Shown: positions 1 through 8,891, numbered from the stretch's first letter. The stretch: DNA of 17,978 nt from Anaeromyces robustus (GCA_002104895.1 MCFG01000658.1:1-17978), one strand, 5' to 3'. Numbers and translations are program-made. The notes: generated by a model not told the origin, from the letters alone.

Positions 1-38
1 TTAATTTTATGAACCATAACATTGTTGATACCGTTACA
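1..38 (-). mobile_element. 5' end of a family A LTR, cut by the window edge
   Basis: Read on the minus strand from position 38, the sequence begins TGTAACGGTATCAAC, the same 15 nt that open the LTR at 1107. The next bases (ATGTTATGGTT) resemble the LTR at 6553 (TCGTTATGGTT). Only 38 bp are present; the rest would lie to the left of the window. It is oriented head-to-head with the LTR at 1107. Identification rests on this short but specific match. Confidence 0.6.
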
Positions 39-1106
39 AAATATATTTACATTATTTAATAATTAATTTTTTTTTAATTTTCTAATTTAATACATGAATT
101 TTATAAAATATTATTTTTTTCTAAATAATAATTTTCCAAATTTAATAATTGCTAATTTTTAAAGTATTTTTATAATAAAATGTAATATATAATTTCTTTT
201 AAATAAATTATATAAATAACTAAGCTAATTGTATGTAATAATTCTATTAAGAACTATCTCTAAATAGAATTATTTTCTATAACTTAATAAATTGTTCTAT
301 TAAGTTTAATTTTAAAAATAAAAATTTATACTTATCTTGAGTCGAGTTTATTATAAAATAACTATAGTGAGAATGTTATATAGAAGTATTAAAAATTTTA
401 TTATTTGAATGTAATTTTATGATTAAATAGTTTTATTAATTTTATTTCTAAATTATTATTATTATTATTATAATTATTTTATAATAATAACTCTTGATTT
501 CTTAAAAAGAATTCAAGAGCCTTATTTATAATAATTTTTTAAAATAAGGTTAAATAAGAAAAGTTTTCTAATCTTAACAATTATTTTATCTAGAAAAAGA
601 TTAGGAGAAAAAACTAGATAAATTTTCGACCAATATTCTATTCATATTGGTCATCGTATATATTAAGTAAAACCACATACTTAATAAAGTATTCTGGATA
701 AACCTTAATATACCGATTTCCTATATTTGATTTAGATCATGGAAATACACGGAAAATTAAACAAATAAAATATGATCTAAATCGATACTAAATTAATAAA
801 TATTATTTAAAATAAAATACAGAAAAATTCTCATTAAATACATAATGTAAATAATTAAGACAAATTATTACAAAAAATATAATTATTAAATGTATAATTA
901 GATAATAATAAATAAACTAAATGTATAAATAATAATTAATTAAATAAATTTCTATTATAAAATAAATAAACATATAAATATAAATTAAATAATTTTATAT
1001 ATTAATTGAATGTATTGATTAATATTTAAATATATTTATAATTATTAAGAATAATTATAAAGATTAAGAAATATAATTATTAACAAATAATTAGTATTTC
1101 TTACAT
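39..1106. other. gene-free, hairpin-rich AT spacer
   Basis: No ORF of note in any frame. The stretch contains many short perfect inverted repeats in succession: 237-248/263-274 (12 bp), 281-289/298-306 (9 bp), 491-497/513-519, 520-527/542-549, 568-575/597-604, 585-593/614-622, 628-636/644-652, 662-669/678-685 and 729-740/772-783 (12 bp). The 568-604 and 585-622 stems interlock in pseudoknot order. At this base composition 7-8 bp stems occur by chance fairly often, so only the 12-bp pairs and the G/C-containing 628-652 stem carry weight. It is flanked by two LTR 5' ends facing each other's backs. Confidence 0.45.
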
Positions 1107-1130
1107 TGTAACGGTATCAACAACGACATT

Positions 1131-1205
1131 AAGGAACTTCGTGGCTCAACGGTAACTACTTCTACCTTTATCATAGATATCACTGGTTCGAATCCTACTT
1201 TTACC
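1131..1205 (+). promoter_or_regulatory. tRNA-like Pol III promoter (A and B boxes) in LTR copy 1
   Basis: TGGCTCAACGG at 1142-1152 fits the tRNA A box and GGTTCGAATCC at 1185-1195 fits the B box exactly; 32 nt separate them, as in real tRNA genes. A run of five T at 1206-1210 would serve as a Pol III terminator. The acceptor and T stems do not pair, so this is a tRNA-derived or tRNA-mimicking promoter and not a functional tRNA. The same layout recurs in the other three complete LTRs. Confidence 0.6.
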
Positions 1206-1440
1206 TTTTTGATTTGGAAAATTATTCATTTATTTAGTTATTAATACATTTGTTCATTTACTTATTTTATTAATAGAATTATTTAGTCTATAATTATTCA
1301 TTCACTTAGTTAGATTTATTTAGATATTAGTTATTCGTTCACTTAGATATAAATACGATTTTATTTAGATACTAATTATGTATTCACTTAATTATAGTAA
1401 TAGTTAAATAATTAAATATTTTGTTATTTAAATAAGTAAA

Positions 1441-1520
1441 CCAATCACGTAATGATTTAGAATAAGTCTTGAATATAAAAGAAATGTATTAATATTATTT
1501 TTACTCTTGGAGTCATTATT
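1441..1520 (+). promoter_or_regulatory. CCAAT/TATA Pol II promoter in LTR copy 1
   Basis: CCAAT at 1441-1445 is followed by TATAAAA at 1474-1480. An imperfect inverted repeat (ACTCTTGGAGT) lies downstream near the expected start site. The copy at 6553 has the same motifs in the same order and spacing although the surrounding AT-rich sequence has drifted, which supports function as the U3 core promoter. About 200 bp of R-U5 would follow. Confidence 0.55.
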
Positions 1521-1678
1521 AATAAGAAAAATATTAAATATTTAAATATTAAATAAAATACAAAATAAATCCATAAACATTATGTTTTAATATTGTGTTA
1601 TTTATTTTGTTTGTTTATTTTATTTTAATTATTGAAATACTACAACAACCTAGTGAATTTCTCACTAAGTTCGTTACA

Positions 1679-2717
1679 CTAATGATAAATTGAAATTTTA
1701 TATTGTTAATTCCCCCTAAACATTGCATTCTTAAATATTATTAGCATCTTTGATTTTATAAGATGAAAACTTTTCACTTTTTATATTATTATGTTTAATT
1801 GTATTATTTATGATGGAAACCTTTCTTTTCAGGGCGATATTATACCATCTATGTTTATATTATGAATTGCCTTTTAGGTCTTAAATTCTACTTTAATATT
1901 TATATAAATATATTTAACAAAATGATAAAATTTTGAATTTTCATATTATATAAAAGTATAAATTCAAATAAATGACCGTCATTTTAAATAAAATAATAAT
2001 AATTTTCTTTCTAGTATTTGAAGCATTTGGCAACCATTATGTTTGCACGTTTATTTACGTGTATTATTTAGTATTATTATATATGCTTTTAATGGATAGG
2101 CGATAACCTATATAATTTATATATACTTTTGTTGGTAATAGCTAACCATATTATTACTCTTTTGTGGAATAAGTATTAACCTTGCGATTACCTTTAAATA
2201 TATATAAAACTTTTAGTAATATACTTTTGTTGGTAAGAGAAAACCGATTATATATCATTTATATGTCTCTTTTGTGGGTTTAGTATTAACCTTGCGATTG
2301 CTTTAGAATATTAATTATAATGTCTAACTTAAATTAGACATATTGCAACCATTATATGACGGTATAAAATCAATTGTACTATTATATATTAATGATTATA
2401 TTGTTTTATTTAGATATCGCATTATATTTCAACTAGGGAGTAAATTTTAATGATAAATATTAATTATAATTGTTAATCTTAACTATATACGTGTTTGAGA
2501 TAATTTCTTTTATAAATAACTTTAAATTAATTTTCTTATTATATAACAAGAATATTTTCCTTTGGGAATTAAATATTTTATCATAATGTATTAATTTTTA
2601 GAAGATATGTTAATGCATTTACAATATATTGATATAGATTAAAGGTATAACTGTGAATAGATTGATTGATTATAAATAAAAATTTATTATATAAATGAAG
2701 AATAATTATTGTGTAAA
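1679..2717. other. gene-free region with degenerate repeats
   Basis: No ORF found. The interval contains recurring short motifs with GG/CC-bearing stems, for example ATAGG-CCTAT around 2096-2112, TGGT-ACCA around 2132-2149 and TGTCTAA/TTAGACA at 2321-2340. The rest is AT-rich sequence without recognisable features. Confidence 0.4.
2121..2306 (+). repeat. two imperfect tandem units of about 75-90 bp
   Basis: ATATACTTTTGTTGGTAA occurs at 2121 and 2219. Each copy is followed by CTCTTTTGTGG and then AGTATTAACCTTGCGATT, with about 98 bp between unit starts and a longer middle section in the second. The G/C-containing pieces are the conserved ones. The origin is unknown. Confidence 0.6.
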
Positions 2718-3959
2718 TTAAAATATAGTATAAATCCACCATGTTATAAACAACATAATTGCGCTAAAAGTGTATTTGAAAGAGAAATGTTTGATACTTT
2801 CTGATCCACTAGAGTTAAGATTATTATCTGAAATGGATGAATTTGAATTATTAAAGTTATAACATATCTCCTCTGTATCTTCTTCATTTATTTCACCAAA
2901 GTCTTTTCCTATATCATATTCCATTTCATTATTTTCATTATTATCACTTGCAATAGATATTGTATCGCTATTATTTTTATTTTGTAAATTATTAGAATAT
3001 ATATATCCATAATAAGAGTAAACTGAACATACTGAATATCCTTTACTTAAATATTTTTTAAAATCTTTTACGGAACATTCATCATCTTCCCATGTTAAAA
3101 TTCCTCCTACATCCTTTTTAAGTAATTGATTAAAAATAAAGTGCATGTAATACTCGTGATCAGCTTTTTTCATGGTGGTTATAAAACAAGAATCAATTAT
3201 ATTGTCAATAACATTTCCTGCTAATGTTTTTACATAATCTCGATTCGCATTAGGTGGTAATATAGTAAAGAAATCTTTTACATAATTAATTTCATACCCT
3301 GGTACAAACAAGTTTTCATCTCTAATAATTTTCAAACACCAGTAAGCAAAATCTTGACAATTATTACACAGTAAATGATATGAACCATATTTAAAATAAT
3401 TATACTGTTTATAGTTTCTTTCAAGTGTTTTAGAAAGTGCTTCTGGTGATTTATAAGTGTAACCAGTTTTATTTAATGTTTTCCAGTCCCAATCATTTGG
3501 ATTACTTGGTTTTACAAGATTTTCATTTTTATCAATTACTAATTTATGACCAGATTCAATCCATTTTTCTCCTTGAAATTCAAATATAGTACCGTAGTCT
3601 TTTGTTCCTAAATAGAAACCAACATGTCTGAGATTCATTATATCTTCTAATTTTTCGAGATCTTTGTTGTTCTTTAAATTTTCGAATATGGCTTTACCAT
3701 ATTTTATTCTGTCTTCATTACTTAATCCTATTTTCAAGAAAAAATTATCTGTTAGAATTTTACTTAAGTATTTATCCCATCTTTCATTTTTTATGTCATC
3801 ATAATATTCAAGTCTTCTGAAACCAATTGCAAAAAAATATTTTTGTTTATCCCTTTTTTCTAGTTTATTTGCTGTTATAGTGGCTTGTGAACCAGGTACA
3901 TGGATTAAAGTTAAGACAACTTGTAAGAATATATAAATATATATTATTTTTAATCTCAT
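2718..3959 (-). CDS. secreted, probably GPI-anchored protein with papain-fold-like His/Cys motif
   Basis: The product has 413 residues. Residues 1-26 form a signal peptide ending VPGSQA, and LEKR at 33-36 is a likely Kex2-type processing site. A central region has RHVGFYLG (His112) and LLCNNCQDFAYW (Cys201), the His-then-Cys order with an 'NCQ-F' element seen in LRAT/PPPDE-like papain-fold hydrolases; this similarity is by motif only. The last 150 residues are acidic and Asn/Ser-rich. The C-terminus has a small-residue site (SSGS, 383-386), a short polar linker and a hydrophobic tail to residue 413, as expected for GPI attachment. The start is the first ATG and directly precedes the signal peptide. 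TATAAATT about 60 nt upstream (4018-4025) may be its TATA box. No intron is needed. Its function is unknown; it could be a cell-surface hydrolase or a catalytically dead wall protein. Confidence 0.8.
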   Translation of the reverse strand: MRLKIIYIYIFLQVVLTLIHVPGSQATITANKLEKRDKQKYFFAIGFRRLEYYDDIKNERWDKYLSKILTDNFFLKIGLSNEDRIKYGKAIFENLKNNKDLEKLEDIMNLRHVGFYLGTKDYGTIFEFQGEKWIESGHKLVIDKNENLVKPSNPNDWDWKTLNKTGYTYKSPEALSKTLERNYKQYNYFKYGSYHLLCNNCQDFAYWCLKIIRDENLFVPGYEINYVKDFFTILPPNANRDYVKTLAGNVIDNIIDSCFITTMKKADHEYYMHFIFNQLLKKDVGGILTWEDDECSVKDFKKYLSKGYSVCSVYSYYGYIYSNNLQNKNNSDTISIASDNNENNEMEYDIGKDFGEINEEDTEEICYNFNNSNSSISDNNLNSSGSESIKHFSFKYTFSAIMLFITWWIYTIF

Positions 3960-4100
3960 TTCGTGTATTGTATATACAGTTGTTAGTTTCTTCAGGTATG
4001 TATAATAACAGATTGAAAATTTATATTAATGACATGAATAGAGTTTGAAATCTTAAATATCTTCAAAATTTTAATTATCATGTTTTCTTGTTTATTTATT

Positions 4101-4173
4101 AAATTTATATAATAAACTTCCATTTGTTTATTTTGTAAAATTTATATAATAAACTTCCATTTGTTTATTTTGA
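4101..4173 (+). repeat. 37-bp tandem repeat, two copies
   Basis: The unit beginning AAATTTATATAATAAACTTC and ending TTTGTTTATTTTG is present at 4101-4137 and again at 4138-4173, almost identical. Near-identity in a fast-drifting AT-rich spacer points to a recent duplication. Confidence 0.85.
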
Positions 4174-4645
4174 AAAATTTAAAATTATTTTATACATCAT
4201 TTCTTTCATAGTTTATAAGTTCATTTTGTAATCTTGAAGTTAAAATTAATTATTTATTTAATTTAAAGTGTCTAAAGTTTATTGATTTTTATTTATTATT
4301 TATTATTATTATTTTAATAAAATATATACATATAATATTGTTATATTATTTTATTTATTATTATTAATTTATCAAAAAATAAAATAAATATATTTTATTT
4401 TATAAAGAATTTTTATTTTATTTTAATTATTTTAGTAATTAATAAAAAAGAAAGATTTATTTATTTGTTTATATATTTTTTATTTATTTTTTAAATTTTA
4501 TATTATTTTATTTCATAATATAATTTACATAATTTGTGTTAAAAAAAATTTCGTTTTTTAATTTATTTTTTATGCGCCTTATTGCAAAAATTTATTATGT
4601 GCCTCATATCATATTGTGAAATGCAACATTTTCAATAAATTAGGC

Positions 4646-4855
4646 CTAAACTGAATATTTAATTAATTATTAAATAAATTTATGTACTTCATGACAAATC
4701 ACGTGAACATTTTTTAAATATCAATTTATTATTTTAACAAATATACTTTTCATAATAATTTATACATTAAGTAAATGTCCAGAAATAGAAAAAGTAATAT
4801 TTTAACTTTTACGAAATTTTGAAATTTTAACATTTTCAAAATTATTTTTACAATT
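4646..4855 (+). repeat. 210-bp dispersed repeat, copy 1
   Basis: This segment matches 7657-7865 in the same orientation over its whole length with scattered substitutions. Identical blocks include TTTATGTACTTCATGACAAA, ACAAATATACTTTTCATAA and GAAATTTTAACATTTTCAAA. It has no ORF and no clear terminal repeats. It may be a short non-autonomous transposon or a relic LTR segment. Confidence 0.8.
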
Positions 4856-4860
4856 ATTAT

Positions 4861-4886
4861 TATATTATATTATATTATATTATATT
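4861..4886 (+). repeat. ATATT pentanucleotide microsatellite
   Basis: Consecutive TATAT/ATATT units within a longer ATT-rich run. Ordinary simple-sequence DNA. Confidence 0.8.
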
Positions 4887-6140
4887 ATTATTAATAATAT
4901 CAATGTTAATTTAATTTTTTAAAAATTTTTTTAAAAAATAATAAATTAAATAATTATAAAAACTTAAAACATTTAAATTCTGCATTATTTATTATAATTA
5001 TTTTATATCAATAATTATATTATTATTATTATTTATATGTTTTATCATTTATTTTTAATTATTTATTAATAATAATTATAAAAATATAGAAATAATTATA
5101 TAATAATAATAATAAATTATAATATATTAATTAATAATAAACAGTAACAAAGTGATAAATAATAATCAATAGTAATGTTAAATGTGGGTAGTTTTGGTTT
5201 AATAATGGTCAGGTCAAGATGTTTAATTAATAACAAAATAACTAATTAAACAAATATATAATTGATAGGCAAATTTATTTATTAATACACAATAAATTAA
5301 TTAATTAATTAAAAGAACACTTTTTAAAATAATTAAGTTTTATAATAATATTTTTTATTAATAATTAATTAAGAAAAGTTTAAATAATAATTATTAAGTC
5401 ATTAATTCTAAGTTATTTAATAATCTTACAAAGATTAAAAGGAATTGTAATTTCAATCCTTATTTATACTTTTTCTAAATCTAATAATTATTAATACATT
5501 TAATTATTATAATCTATTGATAATATATTTATACATGTATAATTTTAAATAAAATATATGAATAAAATAATATTGATAAAAATCTAACTATATAAAACTA
5601 ATATAAAACTATATAAACTATTAATAAATTTAATGATAAGAATTTATAATCTAAGATTTAGATTTATAACTATTCTAATTATCTAACTAGTTAACTATTT
5701 AATTATTTAATTATTTAGTATACTATTTAATTATTTATCTATATATTAATTATTTTTATCTTTGGATTTTTATAATCTTTTCTGTATAATTAATTATTAT
5801 AGATAAAATGGGATATTTTTAATTATTTAAGATCTTAAGTAAAATTTAAATCTTTTTGAGATTTTTAGAATTCTAAGAATTTCTATAAATTAATATAATA
5901 ATCAACTATTCTAATTTTTTATAAAAATAATTAACAATTATTATAATATATTATATAAATTATTATTATTATTCTAATTAATATTTTATAAAATTATTTG
6001 AAGGCGTTTTCTGTATATCTGAATAATTATTATTATTATAAATTATAATATAATTATTGAAATAAAAAGATTTTATCTATATAAATTTTATAATTATTTA
6101 TTTATGGATCCTTGTAAATATTTAATTATATTTTTATATT

Positions 6141-6290
6141 GTGTAAACCTTTAAAGTCCAATATCTCGCCAACCAGTGGTCCAAATGGGCTGAAATTCAG
6201 ATATGTTGTAGCTCTTGAGCAGAGCTTCCCAATGAGCATAAAATCAAAGCGAAGCGGAGGAAATCTTCAATATTTGCCAAGTTATCGTTA
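6141..6290. other. isolated GC-richer island of unknown nature
   Basis: Base composition changes abruptly: 26 of 60 bases in 6181-6240 are G or C, compared with almost none in the flanks. The sequence is of high complexity. Plus-strand frames give short coding-like stretches (QYLANQWSKWAEIQ, then in another frame AELPNEHKIKAKRRKSS) but no start and no continuous frame. GCTCTTGAGCAGAGC at 6211-6225 can fold. It could be a degraded exon, a fragment of a transposon or a conserved non-coding element; I do not recognise it. Confidence 0.4.
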
Positions 6291-6575
6291 TTTTTCTTCT
6301 GATTATTTTTATTAATATCTTAAGGGTTAAATTAAGTTGATTAATATTTATTTAATTTGTCCAAACCCTTTACAATATCAATTTAATTACTTTTTAATAT
6401 TTGTTTATTTTATTGAAAATCGAATTTTAAGTGATTTAGTCAATAACGAAATTTAAATGTAATTGATCTGTTAGTGAATTTCAATTTTAAATCCACTAAT
6501 ATTCGCGACAAGTAATTACAATAATAATATAATGATAATATTAATACATCATTGTAACGATATCAAGAATCGTTA

Positions 6576-6652
6576 TGGTTACTAAAGTGGTTCATTGGTA
6601 CCTGCTTGTAATATCATACTGGTTGTCACTGGTTCAAATCTTACTTTTTACC
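6576..6652 (+). promoter_or_regulatory. tRNA-like Pol III promoter in LTR copy 2
   Basis: The A-box-like TGGTTCATTGG is at 6588-6598 and the B-box-like GGTTCAAATCT at 6631-6641, with 32 nt between them, the same spacing as in copy 1. TTTTT follows at 6645-6649. The boxes have drifted slightly more than in copy 1 but remain recognisable. Confidence 0.55.
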
Positions 6653-6890
6653 TTTTCGAAATAATATTTATAATAATAAATTAATTAAATGAATGAATCA
6701 TTAATTTTTAGATAAACTTATAATTTAATTAAATGAATGATAAATAATAAGTTAAATAAATCTTAATTAAGTGAATACACATTAATTAACTAAATAAATT
6801 ATTAATAATTAGCAAATGGATAGATTAATTAATAATTAGATAAATTGTATTTTAATAATAATTAAATATATTTTATTTTAAATTATATAA

Positions 6891-6972
6891 CCAATCATGT
6901 AATAACTTAGAATAGATTTTGAATATAAAAACTTCATGTATTATTTTATTTTGACTCTTTGAGTCAACATTA
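6891..6972 (+). promoter_or_regulatory. CCAAT/TATA Pol II promoter in LTR copy 2
   Basis: CCAAT is at 6891-6895 and TATAAAA at 6924-6930, spaced as in copy 1. A perfect inverted repeat TTGACTC-TTT-GAGTCAA follows, near the expected transcription start. The conserved inverted repeat could be a regulator-binding site or a structure at the RNA 5' end. Confidence 0.55.
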
Positions 6973-7137
6973 ACCTTTCAATTAGTAATAAATAAAATAA
7001 TAATATAAAACCATAAATAATTAAATCGTACAGTTTAATAGATATTTCAATATATTTTATTCGAGCTATTCATGTTGTTGTTTTATTTATTATTAATTAC
7101 TACAACAACCTAGTGAGAATAACTCATATTCGTTACA

Positions 7138-8043
7138 ATCATTAATTTTTATAGTAAAGGTTTACTTATTAATATATAAGATACCATTAATAATTAAACA
7201 ATTCAAAAATTGCCTAATCAATTATTAATTACTTCAATTTTAATTGATATTGCTGTTTTTTTGATTTGTTTAATTTTAATTAGTCTTATTTTGAAATAAT
7301 GGTCTTGAATAAGTTATTAATTTAAAATTATTACGAGTAATTATTTTAAAACAAAATTTTAATATATAATTTTTAAAAATCAATCTATAGGAATTTTGTC
7401 TGTAAAATAAAATAAATTTTGAATTAAATATATCACTCTGACAATGTAAAATCTCTTAAAAATCAGCATTATTATATCTTTATTTATTATTAATATTTAA
7501 TACTGAAGCAGAATGTCATATTTTAGTAATATCATTTATTGAGTGAAAATTTATTTAATATACTATTTCTTTTGCTATTATTTGTACAGTAAGACTTATA
7601 TCAGTTTTAATATATTTTTAAATCAAGAATAAGGTAAATGGTTAATAAATTACTGTCTAAACTGTATATTTAATTAATTATTAAATAAATTTATGTACTT
7701 CATGACAAATCACGTGAGCAATTTTTAAATTCCAATTTATTACTTCAACAAATATACTTTTCATAACAATTTTTACACTAAGTGAATTTACAGAAATAGA
7801 AAAGGTAATATTTTAATTTTTACTAAATTTTGAAATTTTAACATTTTCAAAATTATTTTTACAATTTTAATTTTTAATAATATATAATTATTAATATATA
7901 TAATAATATGTTTACTACTTTAGATTGTAATTTTGAAAATTATTAAAATAAAAATATTATACACAAAATTAAATAAAATAAAACTTTTAAATTATAAATT
8001 TTCTTAATAATATTAAATATATAGTTTATTATATAAATAAAAC
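7138..8043. other. gene-free AT-rich region
   Basis: No coding signal is visible. The only recognisable content is the second copy of the 210-bp dispersed repeat at 7657-7865. Confidence 0.5.
7657..7865 (+). repeat. 210-bp dispersed repeat, copy 2
   Basis: Direct-orientation match to 4646-4855, about 3 kb away, with roughly one substitution in eight to ten bases by eye. The similarity stops sharply at TCTAAACTG on the left and TTTTTACAATT on the right. The two copies bracket the LTR at 6553. Confidence 0.8.
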
Positions 8044-8108
8044 TTTAGTTGTTTATATTATAATTGAATGAATACTTTATTCATTCAATTATAATATAAA
8101 CAACTAAA
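8044..8108. repeat. perfect inverted repeat, 31-bp arms, 3-nt loop
   Basis: Arms 8044-8074 and 8078-8108 are exact reverse complements around CTT; the inner end is GAATGAATA-CTT-TATTCATTC. It lies 28 bp beyond the stop codon of the small ORF at 8137-8316. An arm of this length cannot be due to base composition. It could act as a transcript 3'-end hairpin, a double-stranded RNA source or a cruciform. Confidence 0.9.
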
Positions 8109-8136
8109 TTATATATAATTTTATAAACTCATTAAA

Positions 8137-8316
8137 TTAAATAAATGGTGTCCAAATTGCTGCCGCTGCTCCTATTAATGCTCCTGTAGCTGCTCCACCT
8201 ATTGTACCAAGAGGTCCTGCCCAACTACATATACTACCCATTACTACTGCTCCATGAGCAGCACCAACAATAGTTTTTACAATTAATGTTCCTGAAATAA
8301 TTTCTGCAACAACCAT
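8137..8316 (-). CDS. 59-residue glycine-zipper membrane peptide
   Basis: An ATG-to-TAA ORF of 59 codons. The peptide is almost entirely Gly, Ala, Ile and Val, with two hydrophobic helices (about 2-31 and 36-56). A glycine zipper G37-xxx-G41-xxx-G45-xxx-G49 lies in the second helix (GGAATGALIGAAAA), and GAAHG at 18-22 gives another GxxxG. It has few charges and no separate signal peptide. GC content is strikingly high for the locus (32 of 60 bases in 8161-8220), as expected from Gly/Ala codons under selection. TTATAG just upstream resembles a 3' splice site, so this could instead be a last exon. Glycine zippers pack helices in pores and membrane oligomers; function here is unknown. No family is recognised with confidence. 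Confidence 0.55.
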   Translation of the reverse strand: MVVAEIISGTLIVKTIVGAAHGAVVMGSICSWAGPLGTIGGAATGALIGAAAAIWTPFI

Positions 8317-8400
8317 TATCTATAATTTATTTTATAAATTATTTATATTTTATAATTAATATTTCATTTTTTGTTATTTATTTATATTTATTTATTTACA

Positions 8401-8658
8401 TTAATAATATTCCATTCTTATAACAAATTTTATATCTTTTATAGATATCCTATTATCTCCAACTATTTTTATAAATAATCGATCTCCATCATTCATTATT
8501 TCATCTTCAATTCGTAGAATACATTGACCAAAATAATTACTTATATCCATATCTAATATTTCATTTTCATTTTTAATAATCATGGCTTTATAATTAAAAC
8601 ATTTATCTTTATAATTTTCTAATTTAATTCTTAATGAAGTAATTATCATTTCTTTCAT
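8401..8658 (-). pseudogene. C-terminal part of a broken gene, 85-codon ORF
   Basis: The ORF encodes 85 residues from Met to a TAA stop, with KLENYKDKCFNYKAM and a C-terminal part of alternating strands (FIKIVGDNRISIKDIKFVIR). The same frame continues upstream through 8743 with only one stop (TGA at 8686-8688), giving codons that read FFGKIDEMKIINQNNFEF before the stop and YRTELKSIK after it. It therefore looks like the distal half of a gene whose front half is the ORF at 8718-8891. If translation starts at its own ATG it would be a free-standing small protein. A GTAAAT follows the stop codon and could be a 5' splice site. No known family is recognised. Confidence 0.45.
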
Positions 8659-8717
8659 CTTTATTGATTTTAATTCTGTTCTATATCAAAATTCAAAATT
8701 ATTTTGATTTATTATTT

Positions 8718-8891
8718 TCATTTCATCAATTTTTCCAAAAAAATATTTATATATTTTCTTTCAATATGAGAATCTAATTGTTCTATCAACTTTTCTTTTA
8801 CTATTTTATTTACTTCATCAATAGTTTTATCCTCTAATTCTACTTTTATTCTTTTTACATCTTTCTTTTTATCCAACTCTTCTCTATCCAT
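8718..8891 (-). pseudogene. N-terminal part of the broken gene, 57-codon ORF
   Basis: An ATG-to-TGA ORF of 57 codons gives a Lys/Glu-rich, helix-prone protein (MDREELDKKKDVKRIKVELE, then KIVKEKLIEQLDSHIERKY). At the run of seven A on the plus strand (8737-8743) a one-base change would move the frame into the codons that lead to the ORF at 8401-8658, so a frameshift is the simplest explanation for the split. The intact gene would have encoded roughly 185 residues. It could alternatively be two separate small genes 59 bp apart. Composition is coding-like compared with the flanks. Confidence 0.4.

Larger units (their letters stand above)
1107..1678 (+). mobile_element. solo LTR, family A (copy 1), 572 bp
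   Basis: It starts TGTAACG and ends CGTTACA, a perfect 7-bp terminal inverted repeat with the TG...CA ends typical of LTRs. Colinear blocks are shared with the copy at 6553-7137: the opening TGTAACG-TATCAA, the tRNA-like block, CCAATCA-GTAAT with TATAAAA, an ACTC-GAGTC inverted repeat just downstream, and ACTACAACAACCTAGTGA near the 3' end. No primer-binding site follows and no polypurine tract precedes it, so it is a solo LTR. The flanking pentamers (TACAT and CTAAT) do not match, so the insertion has diverged or been rearranged. Confidence 0.8.
3960..6552. other. long gene-free AT-rich region
   Basis: Apart from the repeats and the GC-richer island listed separately, nothing coding is visible. 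Composition is dominated by TAAT/ATTA simple sequence, with stop codons in every frame. Confidence 0.5.
6553..7137 (+). mobile_element. solo LTR, family A (copy 2), 585 bp, with ATCAT target duplication
   Basis: It begins TGTAACGA and ends CGTTACA. The pentamer ATCAT lies directly on both sides (6548-6552 and 7138-7142), a perfect 5-bp target-site duplication as made by Ty3/gypsy-type integrases. Internal blocks match the LTR at 1107-1678. No coding region adjoins it, so it is the product of LTR-LTR recombination that removed the internal part of a once complete element. Confidence 0.9.

Noticed and set aside
237-783. Group I or group II self-splicing intron
   Set aside because: Stems are present but I found no recognisable catalytic-core sequence of either class.
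1102-1683. Target-site duplication around the LTR at 1107-1678
   Set aside because: Flanks TACAT and CTAAT do not match well enough.
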